NCBI GenBank assembly: GCA_002455915.1 | Contig: DKLU01000182.1 | Span: 1-5,656, forward strand | Length of the DNA: 5,656 nucleotides | Source: Chryseobacterium sp. UBA6632 | GTDB lineage: Bacteria > Bacteroidota > Bacteroidia > Flavobacteriales > Weeksellaceae | Direction of reading: 5' to 3' | Shown: piece by piece, positions 1 to 5,656 of the stretch | How the letters are laid out: the number at the start of each line of letters is the position of its first letter | Numbering within the stretch: position 1 is the first letter of the stretch | Notes under the pieces: model-generated | Seen by the model: only the letters and a program-made list of their open reading frames with translations | Told to the model about the DNA's origin: nothing | The model's database searches: none | Program-made: the position numbers and the translations under genes

Positions 1-928
1 TATTGATTAACCAACCACAATTTTCATTATTAATTTCCGGGAAAGCCCGAATGTCTGTCGTGATTACAGGAACTCCCGCAGCCTGCATTTCGAGAACCGA
101 AAATCCGTAGGTGTCTGACCAAGTGGGCAACAAACCGAAATGAGATTCTTTGATTAATTCTAACACCTTTTCATTCGGAATATTTTCGAATAAGGTGATC
201 CAGTCTTCTTTTTTCAGAAGTTTTTTGGTTTCCTGAGCTTCTTTTTCAGAAACTTTGGTTACGTAATTATCCGTTTTAAAAGATGAAATAATCTTCAGTT
301 TAAAATTATATTTTGACTTTAGTTTTCTTAAAACGTCTACCATTTCTACGCCGCCTTTCAGGTGAAATTGTGTTCCGACAAAAATTAAATTGAATGTTTC
401 AATATTGTTATAAATATTCGAACTGTCTCTTGGAATAATTTCCTGAGGCGGATGTATTACCGTAAGTTTAGCTTCAATCTGATCTTTAAATTCAGGATAA
501 TGCTTTAAAAGTTCTAGCTGAATATTGGCAGAAGCCTGTGAAATAGAAACTATTCCCAAACAATTTTTTTTGGCAATTTGTTTCAGCCCATCTGCTGTTT
601 TTGAGTTTTTTATATGTTGAGGTTCAGTTTTTTGATGATCGTTTCTTGTTTCCAAAAAACGCGGAACCAATGTTTCAAAAGAAGCAACCCACTTTTGGGA
701 AGAATAATTGATGTCATTATAAAGGTGTAGAACATCAATTGTAGGTTTTTGATAAAAATAATATTTTCCTTCGATATTTGATTTTTTGCGAAAGATTAAA
801 TTTTTTACTGTCGACAATGAATGAAAAAGATTGTTGTTATTTCTCAGAAAAACATACTCACAGCCGGGAACTTTATCTAAAATATTCCTTCTGATGGGGT
901 AATCATTTTTTGTCAATCCTATTTTCAT
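1..928 (-). CDS. Family GT4 glycosyltransferase, C-terminus cut by window edge
   Basis: I translated this frame by hand: 309 open codons from an ATG at 928, running off the window at base 1 with no stop. It is probably a retaining GT-B glycosyltransferase (GT4, Glycos_transf_1 type) that transfers a sugar from a nucleotide donor to a growing glycan at the cytoplasmic face of the inner membrane. The second Rossmann domain is clear. A strand ends in FVGTQFHLKGG (about residues 183-193), matching the family's G...KGG donor-phosphate loop. Later comes SDTYGFSVLEMQAAGVPVI (about 271-289), matching the E-x7-E region. The first acidic residue is Asp272 instead of the usual Glu; the second is Glu280. 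The N-terminal acceptor domain lacks a recognisable glycine-rich start and is divergent. No signal peptide or membrane segment is visible. Perhaps 50-80 residues are missing. The start lies 1 base after the stop of the upstream amidotransferase gene, so translational coupling is likely. The fold call is firm; donor and acceptor are unknown. Confidence -1.
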   Translation of the reverse strand, partial: MKIGLTKNDYPIRRNILDKVPGCEYVFLRNNNNLFHSLSTVKNLIFRKKSNIEGKYYFYQKPTIDVLHLYNDINYSSQKWVASFETLVPRFLETRNDHQKTEPQHIKNSKTADGLKQIAKKNCLGIVSISQASANIQLELLKHYPEFKDQIEAKLTVIHPPQEIIPRDSSNIYNNIETFNLIFVGTQFHLKGGVEMVDVLRKLKSKYNFKLKIISSFKTDNYVTKVSEKEAQETKKLLKKEDWITLFENIPNEKVLELIKESHFGLLPTWSDTYGFSVLEMQAAGVPVITTDIRAFPEINNENCGWLIN

Positions 929-929
929 G

Positions 930-2732
930 CTATTGTAAGTGCTTTTTATTGTTTTTAAACCAAAGCGCAAGAATTAATAAATTCCAGTGCTGAAGCTGTC
1001 TGTTAAGTTTTTTTTGAACTTCATTAAAATCAAGATATTCAAAAATATAGCTGTTTTTATTTTCTAGTAATTCTTTACTTAAAGCTTGTAATTCTGGTTC
1101 CTTAAACCATTCGCTTACAGAAGCTCCGAAGCCATTTTTTCTGCGTTTGGCGATTTCTTCTGTCCATGCCTGTGAATAAGCCTTTCTCAGAATAATTTTA
1201 TCCTCCGTAGAATTCACTTTATATTGCGAAGGAAGCTGAATGCAAAATTCAGCAAAATCAATATCCAAAAACGGAATTCTCACCTCTACAGAATTATACA
1301 TAGAGGTTCTGTCGCCTTTCAACAACATATTGGCGGGAACGTATTTTTCCAGATCAATTCGCATCAAATCATTGTAGTTTTCATTAGTTGGAGTGAAGCT
1401 GAAATCTTGCCCCGGAACTTCTTCCTGAATTCCTAATTTTTTTATTTCGGCAACCGTAAAATGGTTTCTTACTTTGTTTTGATGATAATCTAACGTGTCT
1501 TTATATTCTGCTCTATGACGTCTTTCTGAACCAATTTCTCTGAATTTTCCTGCTAAAAGAAACATTTTAGACAAATAATGGGGGTAATATCCTTTTTCAG
1601 AAATATTGATGTTATATCGATAGAAACTGTACCCACCGAACAACTCGTCACCCACATCTCCGGAAAGAATAACCTTCAAATCTTTTGACGCTTCTTTGAA
1701 AATAAGGTGAGTTGGGAGCAAAGAGGTATCCATCAAAGGTTCATCCATATAAGAATACACTTCCTGAAGGGTTTCAGAAATTTTCTGTTTTCTGTCTAAA
1801 AGAATATGGTGATCGGTCTTGTATTTATCGGCAATGGCTTGTGCATAAGGCATTTCGTTCAAATCACCACTTTCATAACCATAAACAAGGGTTTTGATGT
1901 TCTCTTTATATTTTGATGCCACAGCCACAATGGTACTGGAATCTAGACCTCCCGAAAGAAATGAACCTACGGGAACATCGGCAATCAGCTGTTTTTTTAC
2001 GGCATTATCCAAAAGGTATTTAAACTTTTCGATACTTTCCTCCAGACTCAATTTAGAATCCTGAGTAGGAATTTTCCAATATGGTTTTATCTCAAACTTG
2101 CCATCTTTTAACACTAAAGTATGGGCAGGTTTTAGATTGAAAATATTTTTATAAACCGTTTTATGAGGATGGATGTAGCCGTTCTTTAAATAATAGGCAA
2201 TTTGTGCTTTATCAATTTCAGGTTTTATCAATCCGGTCGCAAGAATCGCTTTGATCTCGGAGGCAAATATGAATTCTCCGTTTTGTCCGATTGCGTAATA
2301 AAAAGGTTTTTCTCCAAAACGATCTCTGGCGCAGAATAACTCCTGTTTTTCTTCATCCCAAATAGCAAAGGCAAACATTCCGGGAAGATCATGAATCAAG
2401 TCTTTTTGTTTTTTCTGGTACATGGCCAAAATCACCTCTGTATCAGAGCCTCCCCGAAAAGGGTAATCCGAATATTGATTTTTAATATCCTGGTAACCAT
2501 AAATTTCACCATTCAGAACAATACATTCTTTCTTTGTGCTGGAAAACATAGGTTGCTTACCATTTTCAGATAAATCAATGATAGAAAGTCTGCGATGTCC
2601 CAAAGCGGCATTCTCAAAAAATTCATGATCTGCAGCATCGGGACCACGATACTCCATGGCATCGGTCATTTTCTGAATTTCAGATTGATAGTTTCGGGCG
2701 TTTTTTGTTATGATTCCGGCGATTCCACACAT
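930..2732 (-). CDS. asnB: Glutamine-dependent asparagine synthase-like amidotransferase (AsnB family)
   Basis: A complete 600-residue protein of the glutamine-hydrolysing asparagine synthase family, in which ammonia from glutamine is passed to an ATP-activated carboxylate. The start is fixed by MCGIAGI: Cys2 must become the N-terminal nucleophile. Glutaminase domain (about 2-210): YRGPD at 28-32, HRRLS at 46-50, NGEIYGY at 74-80, GGSDTE at 94-99, RDRFGEKP at 136-143. Synthetase domain (about 230-590): the ATP-pyrophosphatase loop SGGLDSS at 260-266, DEPLMDTSLLPTHL at 331-344, SGDVGDELFGGY at 357-368, then KGDRTSMYNSVEVRIPFLD further on. No key residue is missing. The length (E. coli AsnB is about 554) and the DEP..D.S..PT segment resemble homologs in polysaccharide clusters, some of which (WbpS type) are thought to amidate sugar uronic acids. 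True asparagine synthesis remains possible. The gene follows the membrane-protein gene by 10 bases and precedes the GT4 gene by 1 base. Family certain; substrate unsure, so the symbol denotes family only. Confidence -1.
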   Translation of the reverse strand: MCGIAGIITKNARNYQSEIQKMTDAMEYRGPDAADHEFFENAALGHRRLSIIDLSENGKQPMFSSTKKECIVLNGEIYGYQDIKNQYSDYPFRGGSDTEVILAMYQKKQKDLIHDLPGMFAFAIWDEEKQELFCARDRFGEKPFYYAIGQNGEFIFASEIKAILATGLIKPEIDKAQIAYYLKNGYIHPHKTVYKNIFNLKPAHTLVLKDGKFEIKPYWKIPTQDSKLSLEESIEKFKYLLDNAVKKQLIADVPVGSFLSGGLDSSTIVAVASKYKENIKTLVYGYESGDLNEMPYAQAIADKYKTDHHILLDRKQKISETLQEVYSYMDEPLMDTSLLPTHLIFKEASKDLKVILSGDVGDELFGGYSFYRYNINISEKGYYPHYLSKMFLLAGKFREIGSERRHRAEYKDTLDYHQNKVRNHFTVAEIKKLGIQEEVPGQDFSFTPTNENYNDLMRIDLEKYVPANMLLKGDRTSMYNSVEVRIPFLDIDFAEFCIQLPSQYKVNSTEDKIILRKAYSQAWTEEIAKRRKNGFGASVSEWFKEPELQALSKELLENKNSYIFEYLDFNEVQKKLNRQLQHWNLLILALWFKNNKKHLQ

Positions 2733-2742
2733 GGGCGTTTTA

Positions 2743-4341
2743 TTATTTTTTTTGAAATTGAGCAGGAAGATATAATGTGAATCTACCTGTTTTTACAACT
2801 TTATATTTTTCTGGATGATTTACAAATTTTAGAGGTATAATTTCTTTCGGACTGAAAGGATAATCATTACTTTCAATGTAAATGTAGTCATCTGGTGTTT
2901 TACCAACTTTATTTATAATATAATTAATGTAGTCTTTTAATGTAAAGTAATAGTAAATAGGTGGGGTGGCATCCAACATATACAAATACCCCATTAAATG
3001 ATTACTAGAATATATTACGTTTGGTTGGTTTTCCAGATAAGGTCGCAAGTCATCCAAATCTTTCTTTCTGCCTTTGTCTAAATAAAGGTCATATCCGTTT
3101 ACTTTCACCTTCTCATTTTGTTCTGTAAAAACAAAATCTTTCCAGCCTTTTTCTGTAAGACGCGCCGGAAAAGTAACGATTAAGAAAATTAAAACGATTG
3201 AATACCCGGCTATCCAGGAGATATTTCGGTATAATTTAATAAAGCAGATAAGTGTAAGTAAAAAATAATAAACTATATAGACATGTAAACGCAAATGGAA
3301 CCATGTTTGAGATCCAAACGTTAAACCATATGGGATTACCAAAAGCAGCGTAATGAGATATTTATTTGCTATTGGTTCATCTTTCAGTAACCAAAATCTA
3401 AGTACGAGTAAATGGGTAAATAGAATTTGCATGATGTAACCGTATTCTAAAAAAAAGAAATAAGTGATTACAGTTAATATCCCCGTTACAGCCACTATTT
3501 TCTCTAGAATACTAACTGACTTTGAAGAAAATTTTGTTTTTTTTAAAAAGAAATAAGCAATAGCTACTGGTAAAATTGCATTCAAAAAAAGATATACAAA
3601 CCAAAGAACCATAAACCTTTTTGAGTGTTGCTTTCTGTGGAATGTAAGATATTCTTTTAAAAATTTGAATTGATCTAAGAAGTTTTCTGTGGTATCCATC
3701 GTAGTAAAATAGAGGATAATACCAATTGAAAAACCAGCAAGATAATACAAAGAATTTGTTATCCTTTTTTCTTTATCTGCCAACCATAAAAATAATGAAA
3801 TAGGGATTAATACAACTACGTGAGAGTTTCCATCAAACAAAATAAAAGATAGGATAAACCCAGCAAATAATATAATGAATTGCTTTTTTAGTATAAATGA
3901 AATGAGAATTAATGACAATCCTATATTGACCAGAATTGTATTTCCTATATATTGTTGTAAGGATAGATTAGTAATACTCCAAGTATGGAAAGCAACGAAT
4001 ATACCTATTAAACTGAAAACAAATATATATTTATTGATTTTGAAATATTTGAAGACGCAGAAGTACAGAATAAAATTACTTAGGATAAGAGTAGTCGTGG
4101 TATTTATTCTGAAACGGTGAATATCCGGGGTATACAGAAATTTAAAAATTCTGAAATAATTAGTTCTGTCAAAGCTCAAATATTCTCCTTTATTTTTAAA
4201 ATAGGAAAGATAATATGCTTCGTCATTAAAAATAAATCCTTTACCTAAATTGGCATAGGTAATGTAGCCCAAAAATACTGTCCCAATAACAATAATTACT
4301 GAGAAAATTTTATAGATATCTATTTTTTGAATAAACTTCAT
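2743..4341 (-). CDS. Polytopic membrane protein, GT-C glycosyltransferase-like
   Basis: I do not recognise a named gene. From the chosen start (MKFIQKIDIYK) the protein has 532 residues. About 12-13 hydrophobic segments can be seen, at roughly 12-29, 83-99, 104-120, 134-151, 153-170, 174-187, 197-212, 243-267, 280-297, 303-317, 328-342, 353-369 and 375-391. A polar C-terminal domain of about 140 residues follows (392-532). Straight after the first membrane segment comes FNDEAYYL, with Asp40-Glu41 in the first long loop. This layout (acidic pair in loop 1, many helices, soluble C-terminal domain) is that of GT-C transferases such as the ArnT/GT39 group, which use polyprenyl-phosphate sugars on the periplasmic side. 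A GT-C role is therefore inferred; a flippase or polymerase cannot be excluded. An earlier in-frame ATG at 4386 would add 15 residues and overlap the methyltransferase gene by 35 bases. I prefer 4341 because it leaves a 10-base gap and gives a normal short basic N-terminus before the first helix. The gene ends in tandem TAA TAA. Confidence -1.
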   Translation of the reverse strand: MKFIQKIDIYKIFSVIIVIGTVFLGYITYANLGKGFIFNDEAYYLSYFKNKGEYLSFDRTNYFRIFKFLYTPDIHRFRINTTTTLILSNFILYFCVFKYFKINKYIFVFSLIGIFVAFHTWSITNLSLQQYIGNTILVNIGLSLILISFILKKQFIILFAGFILSFILFDGNSHVVVLIPISLFLWLADKEKRITNSLYYLAGFSIGIILYFTTMDTTENFLDQFKFLKEYLTFHRKQHSKRFMVLWFVYLFLNAILPVAIAYFFLKKTKFSSKSVSILEKIVAVTGILTVITYFFFLEYGYIMQILFTHLLVLRFWLLKDEPIANKYLITLLLVIPYGLTFGSQTWFHLRLHVYIVYYFLLTLICFIKLYRNISWIAGYSIVLIFLIVTFPARLTEKGWKDFVFTEQNEKVKVNGYDLYLDKGRKKDLDDLRPYLENQPNVIYSSNHLMGYLYMLDATPPIYYYFTLKDYINYIINKVGKTPDDYIYIESNDYPFSPKEIIPLKFVNHPEKYKVVKTGRFTLYLPAQFQKK

Positions 4342-4351
4342 ACAATAGGTA

Positions 4352-5137
4352 TTATTTTTCACATTCAAAAATAAATGCAGATGCAATATTTTTACTTAGC
4401 GGATGGTATTGTAGGATAACATCTAAGAATTTAATAGGGAAAGTAAGACACATTACAATAATTAATAAAATATTGTGTAAAGGCTTAATTCCGAATGAAA
4501 AAAGCATGACCACCCATTCCTGCAATTGCCAAAGCATACCACCTGTTGGGCTGATTGAATGTATTTTAAGATTATTAAACTCCTGAAATTGTACTTTTAT
4601 TCCTTCATAAGTAAATCTTTGAAAATCGTACGGAGACGCGTGAAAACCTTGCATAAAAGGAATTTCGCATAATAACTTTCCACCAGGTTTTAGTACTCTG
4701 TGAATTTCTGCTATTACAGCCTGAGGATTGGGAACGTGCTCTAAAACGGCGATATTAATAATTTGATCCACAGAATTATCCTTAAAAGGTAGCTTTGTAA
4801 TGTCGCAAACCACATTTACAGGATTATAAGGTATAAGATCTACATTTATAATATCTTCTCTTAAATCTGTATAACCACTTCCTAAATTTACAATTACTTT
4901 ATCAGAATTTTTTGTCTCCTTTAGTAATTTCTTTAAAAAATAATATCTGGATGGATAAAGCGGAGCAATAATATATATTAATAGCTCATATAACCATACA
5001 TATTTTTTAAAAAATGTTTTAATTTTATCGAGGGAATCAGAAACGATATCTTCATTAAATTCCAGAAATACAAATTTTCCATCTTTGTATTCATAGTTTT
5101 GCCCGGCTGCAATAATTGATTGTATTTTTTCTTTCAT
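4352..5137 (-). CDS. Class I SAM-dependent methyltransferase (Methyltransf_11 type)
   Basis: A complete 261-residue protein with a Rossmann methyltransferase core in its middle. Motif I is VIVNLGSGYTD (81-91), with the SAM-binding LGSG but without the third glycine of the classic GxGxG. An acidic strand end follows at VD (99-100), expected to bind the ribose. Next come CDITKLPFKDNSVDQIIN (111-128, motifs II-III region), LEHVP (132-136) and RVLKPGGKLLCEIPF (147-161, post-motif). HASPYDFQRFT (166-176) resembles the H..P.D..RFT segment common in methyltransferases of polysaccharide clusters. Two hydrophobic stretches flank the core, about 45-62 and 217-241, and may bring the enzyme to the membrane. 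The likely job is methylation of a sugar or glycan intermediate; neither the acceptor nor O- versus N-methylation can be told from sequence. It lies 50 bases after the SDR gene and 10 bases before (or overlapping) the membrane-protein gene. No classical Shine-Dalgarno precedes its ATG, only an A-rich leader, as is usual in Bacteroidota. Confidence -1.
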   Translation of the reverse strand: MKEKIQSIIAAGQNYEYKDGKFVFLEFNEDIVSDSLDKIKTFFKKYVWLYELLIYIIAPLYPSRYYFLKKLLKETKNSDKVIVNLGSGYTDLREDIINVDLIPYNPVNVVCDITKLPFKDNSVDQIINIAVLEHVPNPQAVIAEIHRVLKPGGKLLCEIPFMQGFHASPYDFQRFTYEGIKVQFQEFNNLKIHSISPTGGMLWQLQEWVVMLFSFGIKPLHNILLIIVMCLTFPIKFLDVILQYHPLSKNIASAFIFECEK

Positions 5138-5187
5138 TTTTGAATTTTCTTAATAATTAACAGTTTATAAAGTCTTTGTAATGGGGG
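5138..5187 (-). other. 50-base spacer between SDR and methyltransferase genes, no clear signal
   Basis: This is the longest gap between genes in the window. It is AT-rich. I see no inverted repeat followed by a T-run on the minus strand, so no terminator. I also see no pair matching the Bacteroidota promoter pattern (TTTG near -33 and TAnnTTTG near -7). The A-rich stretch directly before the methyltransferase ATG may serve as the leader for translation. Read-through from the SDR gene is the simplest view. Confidence -1.
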
Positions 5188-5656
5188 TTACAGATAAGTA
5201 GTATACAGTTTTTTTAAATATTCTTCGGGTGATATTTTACTAAAGAAGTCTTTTGTGCTATCTTCAAAATCAATATCATAATACGAGCCTTCATTTACAA
5301 CTTCATACATTAGTTTTTTACCTAGATGGTTTTCTAAAGGAGTAATGACCTCGGTTAAAGAAAACTGGTAAGGATATACTAAATTGAAAATTTTATTTTC
5401 TATTTTATTTTCATGAATAAATAGAGCCACATCATTTACACCAATAAAAACTCTTTTTGCTTTGCCATGTACTTTAATTGTTTTTCCTTCTTCAATAGAA
5501 TTTTTAAGATAATTGATTAAAGTATTGTTATTTCCTCCTTTCCCTACAGCATTTCCAATTCTGAAAATAGCGTATTCTTGGCAAGACTCTGAAATTATTT
5601 TTTCCATGTTGAGCTTATGCATTACATAGTGGCTTTCAGTTTTTGAAGAATCATAC
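5188..5656 (-). CDS. NAD-dependent epimerase/dehydratase (extended SDR), N-terminus cut by window edge
   Basis: The open frame enters from the window edge and gives 155 visible residues before a TAA stop. The ATG at 5622 is internal. Eleven open codons lie upstream in frame, and reading them completes HYVMHK, the Tyr-x3-Lys catalytic motif of short-chain dehydrogenases (fragment residues 10 and 14). After it come FRIGNAVG (about 31-38), matching the R.GN.YG segment of sugar-nucleotide SDRs, then VHGKAKRVFIGVNDVALFI (about 62-80), matching the usual R.F..V.D.A region, and a C-terminal substrate-side part. The missing N-terminal half would hold the GxxGxxG cofactor loop and the catalytic Ser/Thr. 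Extended SDRs of this type act in the cytoplasm on nucleotide sugars as 4-epimerases, 4,6-dehydratases or 4-reductases. The fragment does not decide which; the compact YxxHK followed by a Glu-rich helix is also compatible with a reductase of the RmlD or WbjC/FnlB kind. It is the most upstream gene seen, so the operon start is outside the window. Confidence -1.
   Translation of the reverse strand, partial: YDSSKTESHYVMHKLNMEKIISESCQEYAIFRIGNAVGKGGNNNTLINYLKNSIEEGKTIKVHGKAKRVFIGVNDVALFIHENKIENKIFNLVYPYQFSLTEVITPLENHLGKKLMYEVVNEGSYYDIDFEDSTKDFFSKISPEEYLKKLYTTYL

Larger units (their letters stand above)
1..5656 (-). other. Apparent single operon of a surface-polysaccharide locus
   Basis: Five genes share one strand with gaps of 50, 10, 10 and 1 bases and no visible terminator between them, which supports one transcript. 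The mix is a sugar-nucleotide SDR, a methyltransferase, a GT-C-like membrane protein, an AsnB-like amidotransferase and a GT4 transferase. It is typical of variable O-antigen, capsule or exopolysaccharide clusters. Both end genes run past the window, so the cluster is larger. Neither a polymerase, a flippase nor an initiating transferase was identified with certainty here. The operon reading is inference from spacing. Confidence -1.

Noticed and set aside
1224..1436. Plus-strand open frame of 70 codons
   Set aside because: It lies wholly antisense within the well-supported amidotransferase gene and has no recognisable motif.
1712..1897. Plus-strand open frame of 61 codons
   Set aside because: Antisense to the conserved synthetase domain of the amidotransferase; a shadow of that gene.
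2391..2780. Two plus-strand open frames of about 60 codons each (2391-2573 and 2595-2780)
   Set aside because: Antisense to the glutaminase domain; no domain, leader or partner gene supports them.
564..3544. Runs of eight A on the coding strand (564-571, 1008-1015, 2746-2753, 3537-3544) as phase-variation tracts
   Set aside because: They encode Lys-rich stretches in an AT-rich genome, are no longer than expected by chance, and all the frames are intact.
3875..4120. Plus-strand open frame of 81 codons
   Set aside because: Antisense to the membrane-protein gene. The apparent hydrophobic and basic residues arise from the complement of Phe/Ile/Asn-rich codons.
5138..5187. Internal promoter or terminator before the methyltransferase gene
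   Set aside because: No TTTG/TAnnTTTG pair and no hairpin with a T-run could be found by eye.
1..5656. CRISPR array, insertion sequence, tRNA or rRNA gene, riboswitch
   Set aside because: No spaced direct repeats, transposase motifs, terminal inverted repeats or RNA-gene signatures were seen, and nearly all bases are in coding genes.

Overview
The window reads as one stretch of a surface-polysaccharide (O-antigen, capsule or exopolysaccharide) biosynthesis locus. All five genes are on the minus strand, so transcription runs from high to low coordinates. The DNA is AT-rich, the genes are tightly packed, and no Shine-Dalgarno sequence is visible before most starts. The proteins are rich in Lys, Asn, Ile and Phe. 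Together this suggests a Bacteroidota bacterium, probably Flavobacteriia of the Chryseobacterium type. That assignment is inference from composition and protein style, not from a marker gene.

Layout in the direction of transcription: (1) 5656-5188, the C-terminal part of an extended short-chain dehydrogenase/reductase (NAD-dependent sugar epimerase/dehydratase type). Its catalytic YxxxK motif sits just inside the window edge. (2) 5137-4352, a class I SAM-dependent methyltransferase. (3) 4341-2743 (or from 4386), a polytopic membrane protein with the architecture of a GT-C glycosyltransferase. (4) 2732-930, a complete glutamine-dependent asparagine synthase-like amidotransferase. (5) 928-1, a family GT4 glycosyltransferase that is open at the window edge and lacks its C-terminus. 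Gaps between genes are 50, 10 (or a 35-base overlap), 10 and 1 bases. No terminator hairpin was seen, so a single operon is likely. No stretch over 300 bases lacks a gene; the longest spacer is 50 bases.

A working model, by inference: the SDR helps make a nucleotide sugar. The AsnB-like enzyme may amidate a sugar carboxylate rather than supply asparagine. The methyltransferase decorates a sugar or glycan. The GT4 enzyme adds a residue on the cytoplasmic side, and the GT-C-like protein acts with a lipid-linked donor on the outer side of the inner membrane. The exact sugar and order of assembly cannot be read from this window. The gene families are all familiar. The points most worth checking are the true substrate of the asparagine synthase homolog, the role of the unassigned membrane protein, and the lower GC of the upstream half compared with the downstream half.
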